64,000 nt of DNA from Brachionus manjavacas. Taxonomy: Eukaryota; Rotifera; Eurotatoria; Ploima; Brachionidae. The notes below the pieces were generated by a model. It was not told the origin of the DNA. It was given only the letters and a program-made list of their open reading frames with translations, and did no database searches. Location of the stretch: assembly GCA_019054805.1 (NCBI GenBank), contig JAHQIY010000025.1, positions 682,001 to 746,000 of the forward strand, read 5' to 3'. Below, piece by piece: positions 56,134-64,000 of this stretch. The translations under genes and the position numbers were made by a program. Positions within the stretch are counted from its first letter, which is position 1. The number at the start of each line of letters is the position of its first letter.

Positions 56134-56694
56134 TACAGTACAGTCCGTTTATAACGAACACGCTTATAGTGAAAATTCGTTTTTAATGAAAATAAATTCT
56201 ATATTTGTCTGTAATTGGTTACTGTGATGATCTTGTGATCCAAGCGCCCTCCTTTAGTCATTGTCAAACTTTACTTGACAAATGCTCCAAGTATGCTCAG
56301 CGGTGGAAAATTGACTTTAATCCTTTGAAATCAGCGGCTTTAGTCTTTCAAAAAGGTAAAGCTATAATGATGAGAAATTTCACCTTAAATGGTAATGAAA
56401 TACCTTAAACTGAGAATGTAGAATATTTAGGCCTTCCAATAGGCAATAGTGAATTTATTTGAAATTTTGTCGAAGAGAAATGGAAGAAAGTAGAAAAGAA
56501 CTTCTACTCCCTTTATGGCCTCGGCTGTAAACCAAAAGCTGCACCACCGGGATTAGTTGGTTTTCTATACAAGCAATTTTGTCAATCGATTTTTCGATAC
56601 CACTTAGACCTGGTATTTGTAGGTGAAACTAAACTTGGTGAACTTGATATCAGGCAAAATTTACTAATTAAGAGAATGTTTGACATGAAGAAAT

Positions 56695-57466
56695 GGTAAA
56701 TTATCAAAATACCAGTTATTAAAATAAATGTGTCAAAATGACACTGTTTCAAAAAAACAAGATTAAAAAAACATTGCATTAAAATGACAAGTGTCAAAAT
56801 GACCTAATTAAAATAACTAATATCAAAATATTAGTATCAAAATATCGTTATTAAAATGACAAAAAAAATGTAAATTGTTTAATCAATATAATCAGAAAAT
56901 TCAATTTTTTTAAAACATAATCAATGAGTTACTGAGACAATCATAGTAATGCTAGATTATTCAAAGTTTCTAATTTTTTATTTGGATCATAAAACTTCAT
57001 TAAATTCGACGCTGCCTCTTCTTTTTTTGCTTTAGCCTTGACCACACCAGTTTTAATCTTTAAGATCATAGATTCTATCTTATTCTGCTCGTGGCGTAAG
57101 GCATCGATTAATTCATAGATTAATGGATGATTGTTTAATATACCAATTCTTTAAAATAATAGCCGAGATTGTGTAGCTGTGGTTTTTTTTTCTGTGATAA
57201 TGTAATAAAAGCTTTAACAGGCTTATTAAGTGTTAAAGAATTAATAGATTGTGCCAAACTCTCCATTTGTAATTTTTAATTAGTATTATGTTATTTTGAT
57301 TTGATTTTAATTTATTTGTTATTTTGAACAACATATACAAGTGATGTTATTTTGACACACGCTATTTTCAATTAGTTGTTTTGACACTTGTTATTTTTTT
57401 TTTGGTTTTTTTGATGTTGTTATTTTAAATGTCTTATTTTAATACTTGTTAATTTGATATGCATCC
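56695..57466. mobile_element. 772-bp TIR element inserted in LINE ORF
   Basis: Flanked by GAAGAAAT at 56687-56694 and 57467-57474 (8-bp duplication). Ends: GGTAAATTATCAAAATACC and, reverse complement, GGATGCATATCAAATTAAC; both continue into TATTAAAATAA and spaced TGTCAAAATGAC / TGTCAAAATAAC motifs. It carries a minus-strand passenger ORF with one frameshift and no transposase. Confidence 0.82.
56941..57266 (-). pseudogene. ~108-codon passenger ORF of the TIR element, one frameshift
   Basis: ATG at 57266 (MESLAQSINSLTLNKPVKAF), frameshift at about 57145, then NNHPLIYELIDALRHEQNKI and VKAKAKKEEAASNLMKFYDP to a stop at 56941. The second half is a predicted coiled coil. No family recognised. The coding-like text on both sides of one frameshift suggests a recently lost gene. 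Confidence 0.5.
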
Positions 57467-58423
57467 GAAGAAATATGCCAGGTTCAGACCGATGTTAGAG
57501 GCTCTACGTCTTGAAACGGTAGAACAACTTTATATGAAACACAAGATATTTTTTATGAAACAGCTTAAAAATAGTAAAATCTGTTGGGAGTTACTCCTAT
57601 TTTTACATTCGGATTACTCGACTTTTGAACAAAAAAATACCTCATTTTGCAAACAGCTCAAGAACCTAGAGAAAAAGATACACTTTGATCCGATGGAATA
57701 TAGCACAAAGACTTCAATAGTCATAATTGATCATATATTTTTAGATAAAAATCGTGGCTTGGTTGACTCGGTTAAGTTTGTGTGCTCGCAAATAAAAATC
57801 AATATGGAACTAAAATTGGATTACTTTTATTTTTATAAAATTTTAAATGATCTTTTGAGAGTAAACTTTTTTACTTAGTAACACTGGTGCAATTTTCTTT
57901 CTTTTTTTTTTTAATTTATCTCGAATTTAATGTAATTTTTTGTAATTTTGCCTATGGGGCTTTAAACTAATAAATAATAATAATATATTTGGCAGAACAA
58001 GAATCTTTTCAATGTAATTTCTTATGGATATAACGATGTTGAGTCGCATTTTGTGTTGCTTTATTTTTATTTTAATTGAAAAATGAAAAAATGAATAATA
58101 ATTTTGTTGAATTAAAAAAAAAAAAAAAAATTAACATTTTTTCTTATATATTTATTTAGAAACTATCTAATTTTTTGTCTCTTTTTTTCTTTTTTTAATC
58201 TTATAACTTTACATCGCCTTCAAGGCGTTCAGTGAAATAAATAAATAAATAACGAAGTTCGGATATTACGAAAATTCGGTTATTACGAATCACTTTTTAA
58301 CAAATATTAGTGAATTTCTCTTGGTTTATAACGTAATTAGGAAAAAAAATATTTTTAGTCTCTTTTTTTTGTTTGATTTTAAAGAATAATAATAAAAAAG
58401 AATAAGTACTAATTTATTAATTA

Positions 58424-58606
58424 GTCAAGTGAAGACGCATCAGATATCGAATCTTCAAATGTTATCGAATCATTTCAGGACGAAAATATATCAAATCAAC
58501 AAGCTTTAAAATTAATTGATCAATCAAGAAAACATCTTTCAAAATCAATTTAATTTTAGACTTAATGGTCAAACAAAAAACAATATTGGATTATTTTAAA
58601 AAATAA
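58424..58606 (+). pseudogene. C-terminal remnant of pogo/Tigger-type transposase
   Basis: Reads SEDASDIESSNVIESFQDEN and NQQALKLIDQSRKHLSKSI-stop, then ATG...KQKTILDYFKK-stop just after. An acidic segment, an NQQAL-x3-D helix and a terminal KQ-T-I-x-DYF-KK box are typical of the end of Tigger/jerky-like proteins. A frameshift or stop separates the two parts. Confidence 0.55.
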
Positions 58607-58789
58607 TTTTTTTTGATTTCTGATTTATGAATAATGATTTATTGTACTAGATTATGCTTTTAAAATTAATAAAAACTTTAAAAATAACATTATTTTCTCT
58701 TATTTGGATTTAACGAAATTCGTTTATTACGAACTGCTTTTGGATTCCCCCAGTGACTTCGTTATAACCGTACTTTACTGTAATAATTT

Positions 58790-58964
58790 TTTGATAGCCT
58801 AAGGCAAATACATGTAAGTTAAAAAACATATCTTTTAATGACAGGGTCGATTTCGACCAAATTTTAAAATGAAGTTGACGGCTCGTCTGTAGGTCTGTTG
58901 AATGCAAAGCTAATATATCTTTTCTCTCTGATGTTTTCAAGATATTCTGATTCGAGAAAGACAT
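58790..58964 (-). other. Unassigned ORF fragment next to the pogo-like element
   Basis: ATG at 58964, reading MSFSNQNILKTSERKDILAL and then FKIWSKSTLSLKDMFF up to the pogo-like terminus. Coding-like, but with no recognised family; it could be the interrupted end of another repeat ORF. Confidence 0.25.
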
Positions 58965-59367
58965 TTTTAGAGGTGAAATAAGTACTTAATTAATGATAAA
59001 TAAAAATTAAATTCTTTATTGTTTGAAAATTAAAAAAAAAAATTTTTAAAGATAAAAAAAATTTCAAACAGATTCGCGTCAGCTCAGAATGAATCAAAGT
59101 CCTTCTTTTCAGCTCAATGTGAATAATATTTTGTTTTATAATTTATAAGACGAATAAGAAAAATAAAAAAAATAAAAAATATATTTGAGCATAATTTTTA
59201 AAACGATTAATGATGGTTCTGATTAAACCTTTGAAACTCGTCATTTTAGTTCTGCTGGGTAATTTCTTTACATGAAAATATAATTTTATTTTCATTATGG
59301 TTTTTTTTTTTTTTAAATAGGTCTTCTTTTTCTTAATTTATAGAAATATTTTAACTCTTATATAAAA

Positions 59368-59693
59368 GCGGCGGTGAAGTTTGGACCAAAAAAAAATAAA
59401 GCAAAATATTTAAAAAATTTATAGCATTAAAATCGAAAAACAATTTTATTATGTTAAAAAAAGTCCATTAGTTTTTTTTTGGAACCGAGTGGTCGGCCTC
59501 TCTTTTTAGTTTTAAGTCTGAGTTTTTTTTGTGGTGGCGTTTCGTCATTAATACTTGAATCAGAATCTGACCCCTCTCAACTACTAATGCCTAAGAGCGA
59601 TATTTTTTGTGTTTCATTAGGCTGCCTCGACAAAGCATTTGCTGTAATTTTTGGACGATCTGGACGGTGTTTTCGTTCAAGCGGTAAATTCAT
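59368..59693 (-). pseudogene. AT-hook passenger ORF of a cggcggTGAA-type TIR element, one internal stop
   Basis: The minus strand from ATG at 59693 reads MNLPLERKHRPDRPKITANA, one TGA, then EGSDSDSSINDETPPQKKLR and KKRGRPLGSKKKLMDFF, ending at 59454. KRGRPLGS is an AT-hook. The element's end (GCGGCGGTGAAGTTTGGACC, 59368) lies about 90 bp downstream of the ORF and matches the element at 46420-46748. The other TIR was not found. The plus-strand 92-codon ORF in this place is only its antisense shadow. Confidence 0.55.
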
Positions 59694-60009
59694 AGCGATT
59701 TTTTTGAAGTTACATAATTCTAAAAAAAATATTCATTTAGAATTAGACTTAACTTAAACGTGAACTGACAACAATTGTATGATTTCATTTGTAGTGTTTG
59801 AGCCAGTTACTGCAATTGCATGTACTTAATTCCCATTAATCTCTGTTTATTTTAACAGCATGTATTGACTGAATGTATTCGATAAATCGTCAATATTTGT
59901 ATATTTTTGGAATTTTTAGCTTGCTTAAACTTTGGCTTCGGAATCCTACATATGAGTTCGTTCTTTTTAAGGCATTTAGAAACTTGATTCGATCTTGATT
60001 TTATTTATT
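59694..60009. other. Intergenic, nothing recognised
   Basis: The expected right TIR of the 59368 element was searched for here by eye and not found. Confidence 0.35.
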
Positions 60010-60390
60010 TATTTGTTTTCTTTACCTAGCTAAAGCCCTTATAAAAAATATAAAATAAAAATAAAATAAATTAGCTAAAATAAAATTTTAAAAAAAGTTA
60101 AAAAGACACATAATGAAATAGGTTGTTACATGTGACAAATGTTTACATAGTTGGAGCTTCATGAAAAAAAGAGGAAACAATAAGGTAGCAATACTCCATG
60201 GAGTTGGGTATTCAATTTATCTTGTTTCGAAACCTGTTTGAATATCTCTCACTTAACTCAAAAAGCCGATTCGAGACTTTTAGTTTTATTAAAAGCCTCA
60301 TGATTCACAATATTGGAGGGGATATCATTTTTTAACTTGAGAATAGATCTGACAGATTTAACATTTTCTTTTTTTTTTCTAAATTAATAA
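60010..60390 (-). mobile_element. 3' end of a Jockey-like LINE
   Basis: The minus strand reads KSVRSILKLKNDIPSNIVNH and EAFNK, then decays, matching the C-terminus of the LINE at 25745-27885 (VRSILKLKYDTPSNIVQHEA). The tail is AGAAAACAAATAAATAAATA. 5'-truncated and frameshifted. Confidence 0.75.
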
Positions 60391-60573
60391 ACTCTATTAC
60401 ACTGAATGATCTAGATTTTAATTTCTCTCTAAATAGACAAAGTAAAATTGATAATGTAAATCTACACTTTATTGAGTTTATTAAAAAATTTTCCAAATTT
60501 GACATAGATTTTATCTTTGATTTTCTCAAATATGTAAAATACAAAATAAACCAAACTTAAAATAAAACTAAAT

Positions 60574-60655
60574 CGCCTTTCTGCTCGGCCGGACGGATGG
60601 GTAGGCCGCGCCGGGCCAACAAAATGGTCAAAGCCGCGCCGGCCCGCTGGCTTTA
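60574..60655. repeat. Isolated GC-rich tract with direct repeats
   Basis: About 80 bp of mostly G/C in an otherwise about 75% AT region. It contains two direct copies of GCCGCGCCGG(G)CC, about 30 bp apart, and further CGGCC words. No ORF. It resembles the GC-rich subterminal regions of some hAT-type elements, but no TIR was found. Confidence 0.6.
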
Positions 60656-61138
60656 CGTTTTTATTAGAACCGTTTTATATCAAAATTTAACTTAGAATCA
60701 AATTTAAAACCAAAATTGATTTCTTTTTTCTATTTGCATAAATTTTTAAATTAAAATTATCACTCTCTTTTTTGTACTTAGAAAAGACTACTTTATTATG
60801 ATCTTGATGATCTTCATTGCACGCTTTTATTTATTTATTTGTAAAAATAAATAATTAAAAACAAAAAGGATTAAATAATGAGAAAATAAAGTTTAAAACG
60901 TTAAGTTGAAATATGGTTTGATTTAATAATAATGGTTTCGTTTTAAATAAATCAGAGTATCAAAAAGTAAAATAGATACTAGTTCAATTATAAGGATGAC
61001 CCTATTTTTTATCTCCAAGCTTAGAGACTGAAATCATTACTGAATAGAACTCAAAAAAAAAATTGATTATTATTAATTTTAATGATTTATTCAAGATCAA
61101 AAATATTTAAAAATAATAAATTGACACGAACCAAAAAC
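60656..61138. other. Intergenic, nothing recognised
   Basis: AT-rich sequence downstream of the minus-strand gene. Confidence 0.4.
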
Positions 61139-61139
61139 T

Positions 61140-62305
61140 TTATTCTTTTTTTGGGCTGAATTCTAAATCCATTTCTGTAAGATTTTTATTTGAAAATTTG
61201 TCGACAAAATCTAAAAATGTAACATTTTCTTTAGAAAAGCTTTTTCTTAGTTCGCTCTTGAAATTAATAGGAGTTTTTTTTAGATCATTAGGAATTGACG
61301 CATTTCTGATCTCAATGCAAGGTTTTATAGTATTATCTAATTCCTTGAGAGTAAAACTGCAATTTTTGTATTCTTTTTCAATTATGTTATTATCATCAAC
61401 AAACACCAAGAAACCGGAGACTAATAAAATAACAAAAATTAAATTATTTCTTAATTAAAACAAAAAAAAATTACTTTCAATTGTAGAGTTAAGCAGAATT
61501 TTATTAATATATTTATCTTTTGAAGATGTGCACGTTTTGATTGAATACAAAATTTTCATTACATAATTTTCATCAAATTTGATTGTTGAAGAAATAATAA
61601 TCCATTCAGATGACCAAAGTATTTTTTTTTCATCACTAAACACTCAAAAAAAAATGTTTCTCATTTACTAAATTTACTAGTTTTTTTTTTTTTACTTGTC
61701 ACACGTAAGACTCAAATTTTTTGTTTTAATCACAAGGGTTTTATTATCTGGTGTTAAAATTTTTGGATTACACTTATATTAAGAATTAATTTTTCTTTTT
61801 TTTTTTTAAATTTTTAAAATACTTGAAAAAAAATTGATTCAGCATCTGATAAATTAGCACAAACATTTTTATTGCTGGATATTCTGTATAAGAAGCCGGC
61901 ATTTTGGATTCTGATTTGGATATCGGTGAAACCTTTAGATTAAAAAAAAATTTAATCAATATATTTAATAATTTCTTTGATTTGAATTTCCAAAATACCA
62001 TTTGAAATCTTTTCTTCCAAAATTATTTCAGCATTTTTTGTATTTACATTTGAACCTTACAAACATTGTGAAAGTATTTATTAATAAACTTGAATAAATT
62101 ACAAAAATTATACCACTTATGTTTGATACAAGAGCTACTAGTCCAATAACTAGAAATGCGATACCCAAAAGTGATAAAATAAATACTGCTGCTGATGCGA
62201 TGAAAACAAACCTTAACATTCTTTACGGTTTAAAATATTTATTAATTTAAAATTTTCTTACGGAGCAGGTTTTCCGTTTTGACTGTAAAATCCTGAACCA
62301 TACAT
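61140..62305 (-). CDS. Predicted type II membrane or secreted protein, 6 exons, 259 aa, unknown function
   Basis: Minus-strand exons: 62262-62305, 62114-62220, 61823-61932, 61696-61772, 61475-61635, 61140-61420. Introns are 41, 181, 50, 60 and 54 bp, all GT..AG, and phases match at every junction. The protein starts MYGSGFYSQNGKPAP (cytosolic tail), then one long hydrophobic segment (FVFIASAAVFILSLLGIAFL...), then an ectodomain with several Cys and N-glycosylation sites (CNPKILTPDNKTLVIKTKN, LSLTCDN, KILWSSEWIII, KNCSFTL). NLSLTC...ILWSS is faintly Ig-like. I do not recognise the family. If the 41-bp intron is wrong, translation starts at the ATG at 62219 and the hydrophobic segment acts as a signal peptide. 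An AATAAA overlaps the stop codon (61139-61144). Confidence 0.72.
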
Positions 62306-62789
62306 TGCCACAAAATATAATCTCTTTAGTTTTCATAATAGGCAAGACACATTGATATAAATAGCTAGACATTGTTACGCTTGGGGGTTTTAGCATTCAG
62401 TCTGGTAGGTTGATTAACAAATTGTTAGACCATGTAAAAATTTAATGAGTGAACGTGGATTATTGTTTTAATCTTTGAATTATATTTAAAAAATAAAGTT
62501 GTCACGACTGTTTTTTATTTCAAAAGAATTATCCGTAATTTAATCTCTATTAATCATTTTATATGGTGTTTAAATTTAGTTTAAGTTTATTTTAAATGAT
62601 GATAAATAGATAGTAGGAGAATTCTATTTGGTCTTTTTCAGTACACAAAGAAAAACAATCAAAAATTATTTTTATTATTTTTTTCGAGTTAATAAAAAGT
62701 GTTTTTAAAATAAATTATTTTATTCACTTAATTCAATTGATGTCACTTTAGCAGATTTAATAAAAAAATAAAGTAACAATAAACTTTTT
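62306..62789. other. 5' flank of the minus-strand gene
   Basis: No further exon recognised. TATTTATATC on the minus strand, about 60 bp upstream of the first ATG, could be a core promoter element. Confidence 0.3.
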
Positions 62790-63745
62790 GTCATCTTCAT
62801 TGACGATATGCTAGAGATCATTTCAAATAGTTGTGAAGCATATGCTGATGATACAAAAATTTTATCAGTTTTAAAAATTTTGATTCAGTCCTTGAACTTC
62901 AAAACGACATTGATAAAGTTTGCAAATGGTCTGAAGATTGGTCTACTCAGCTTAATGTTGAAAAGTGTAAAGTTCTTCATATAGGCCGCAGCAACAAAAA
63001 GCATAATTACTCAATTTATTCTCAGGCACTAAATAAGTCGGATTGTGAAAGGGACTTAGAAATTTACATTCAAGATGATTTTAATTAGGACACTCAAGTA
63101 AAAAACGCAACGTCGAGAGCAAATCGTTTATTAGGAATGATAAGAATATCGTTTAAATTTCCTACGCTCGAGTTGATTAGGTTACTTTGCTGTTCACTTG
63201 TCAGACCGCACTTAGAATACGCGATTAGCTCTTGGTGTCCTTATTTTGAAAAAGATGTGAATGCGCTGGAAAAAGTACAAAGAAGAGCGTCTAAATTAGT
63301 TCATGAACTGCGTCATTTAGACTACTCGGAATGACTATCAAAGTTAAAATTAATCGACTTGAAAACAAGAAGAGTACGTGGTGATTTGATTCAAATTTTT
63401 AAGATAGTTAATGGTATAGAGATTGTGAATTTTACCAACGGGATCAATTATAGTTTAAACACCAACGATTAATCATCTTAAGATGAAAAATCGAAGATAT
63501 GAGTTGAGAAGACACGGACAGAACCTTACACGAGAGCAAGTTAGGAGTTGTTTTCCTAGATTTAACTTTCTTATTAACAGGGTTGTCAATGAGTGGAATA
63601 AACTACCGGAAGAAATTATCAACTCAAGGAATACAAACAGTTTCAAAGCAAATCTTGGCGAAACGATTTGAAGCGACTGCTATAGCTCATTAGAGCTCTG
63701 CTTGGTTGACTCCAAGCTGCAGTTTACACTACTACTACTACTAAT
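62790..63745 (+). mobile_element. CR1-like LINE, 5'-truncated, with (ACT)n tail
   Basis: Starts in the palm domain: LFVIFIDDMLEIISNSCEAY then ADDTKILSVL (YADD catalytic box), a frameshift, WSEDWSTQLNVEKCKVLHIG, SRANRLLGMIR, LVRPHLEYAISSWCPYFEKD, VQRRASKLVHELRHLDYSE, and finally the terminal FPRFNFLINRVVNEWNKLPE. Several stops and frameshifts. The tail ACTACTACTACTACTAATAA is the same as in the minus-strand copy at 32105-33905. Confidence 0.85.
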
Positions 63746-64000
63746 AAAAATAATTAAACTTAAGTAAGAATATTTAAAAATAAGAGTCTTATGATTAATA
63801 TGCTAAAATTCATGCATTTTTATGATCAAGATATGCAAAGTTTAATCAAAAATTTTTGATTCAAATTTTTTTTTTAGGGACAAAAAGTGTATAAAAAAGA
63901 TTTAGAAATCATTTATTTCAAAAAATGATACTTCTTTCAAAATTCAAATTGCCAAAAGATTTGCTTGATTTTTGGTTCGATCTTAAGAAAGAGATATTTT
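63746..64000. other. Window end, nothing recognised
   Basis: AT-rich sequence without supported features. Confidence 0.4.

Larger units (their letters stand above)
56197..57990 (+). mobile_element. LINE fragment (GYCDD reverse transcriptase), interrupted by a TIR element
   Basis: Starts at the catalytic motif VIGYCDDLVIQAPS (YxDD box) and continues AALVFQKGKAIM, stop, NVEYLGLPIGNSEF and LLIKRMFDMKK, where a TIR element interrupts it (56695-57466). It resumes as KYARFRPMLEALRLE and runs to a stop at 57878. Taking out the insert and one target copy joins both halves in the same frame. The tail is GGGGCTTTAAACTAATAAATAATAAT. A second LINE-like tail (GCCTTCAAGGCGTTCAGTG then AAATAAATAAATAA) ends at about 58250. 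Confidence 0.75.
56136..58780 (+). mobile_element. pogo/Tigger-like element, split by a nested LINE
   Basis: Flanked by TA. Left end CAGTACAGTCCGTTTATAAC; right end, reverse complement, CAGTAAAGTACGGTTATAAC, followed in both by GAA. This is the typical pogo/Tigger terminus. The right part (58250-58780) contains the C-terminal end of a transposase; the left part is cut by a LINE at about 56197. The original element was shorter than the present span. Confidence 0.75.

Noticed and set aside
59479..59757. 92-codon plus-strand ORF with hydrophobic start
   Set aside because: The opposite strand encodes a recognisable AT-hook sequence; the plus frame is its shadow.
61823..61932. Alternative frame for exon 3 of the membrane-protein gene (KMPASYTEYPAIKMF)
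   Set aside because: Phases can be made to fit, but the chosen frame gives Cys-containing ectodomain-like text and joins cleanly to the exon at 61696-61772.

Overview
The window is AT-rich animal nuclear DNA, most like a monogonont rotifer such as Brachionus. This is an inference from four things. Three genes are clear metazoan orthologues: the kinase mTOR, a TMC channel-like protein, and the active-zone scaffold ELKS/CAST (ERC), which points to an animal with synapses. Spliceosomal introns are mostly 41-67 bp with GT..AG ends. A few introns are kilobases long and full of mobile elements. The base composition and the density of LINEs and small terminal-inverted-repeat (TIR) elements also fit. 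No tRNA, rRNA, CRISPR array, operon or virus was recognised.

Layout. 1-7.4 kb (+): the C-terminal half of mTOR (FAT, FRB, kinase, FATC) in three exons; the 2.1 kb intron holds a decayed MULE-like element with a SWIM zinc finger. 7.5-10.9 kb: a TTAA-flanked piggyBac-like MITE, a second TIR element and a 53-codon AT-hook ORF. 10.97-12.9 kb (+): an intronless 647-aa gene of unknown function. 13-19.8 kb: a broken MULE-type transposase, a Jockey-like LINE, a remnant of an unidentified transposon gene, and a hAT-like element with another element nested in it. 20.2-24.6 kb (-): a TMC gene reconstructed in 12 phase-matched exons; its longest intron carries a TIR element with a zinc-finger ORF. 25.5-36.3 kb: mostly LINE copies and fragments from at least two families, plus a gag fragment. 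36.8-41.1 kb: almost featureless. 41.2-41.7 kb: a long perfect foldback beside a LINE fragment. 42.2-55.3 kb (+): ERC in seven exons, with 4.2 kb and 4.8 kb introns packed with small transposons. 56.1-58.8 kb: a three-level nest of TIR element inside LINE inside pogo/Tigger-like element. 59-60.6 kb: AT-hook element, LINE tail and a GC-rich spot. 61.1-62.3 kb (-): a six-exon gene for a predicted membrane-anchored or secreted protein of 259 aa, unknown function. 62.8-63.7 kb: a CR1-like LINE.

The host genes are unrelated to each other. The strongest new theme is in the transposons. Several short non-autonomous elements have G-rich or T-starting TIRs and mostly 8-bp target duplications, and each carries a very small ORF or ORF remnant. 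These encode single zinc fingers, AT-hooks, a Cys-rich tail, or unknown 83- and 108-codon proteins. SWIM-containing MULE relics that could belong to the same superfamily lie nearby. Exon boundaries were read by eye from reading frame, splice dinucleotides, phase and remembered family consensus. No search was run.
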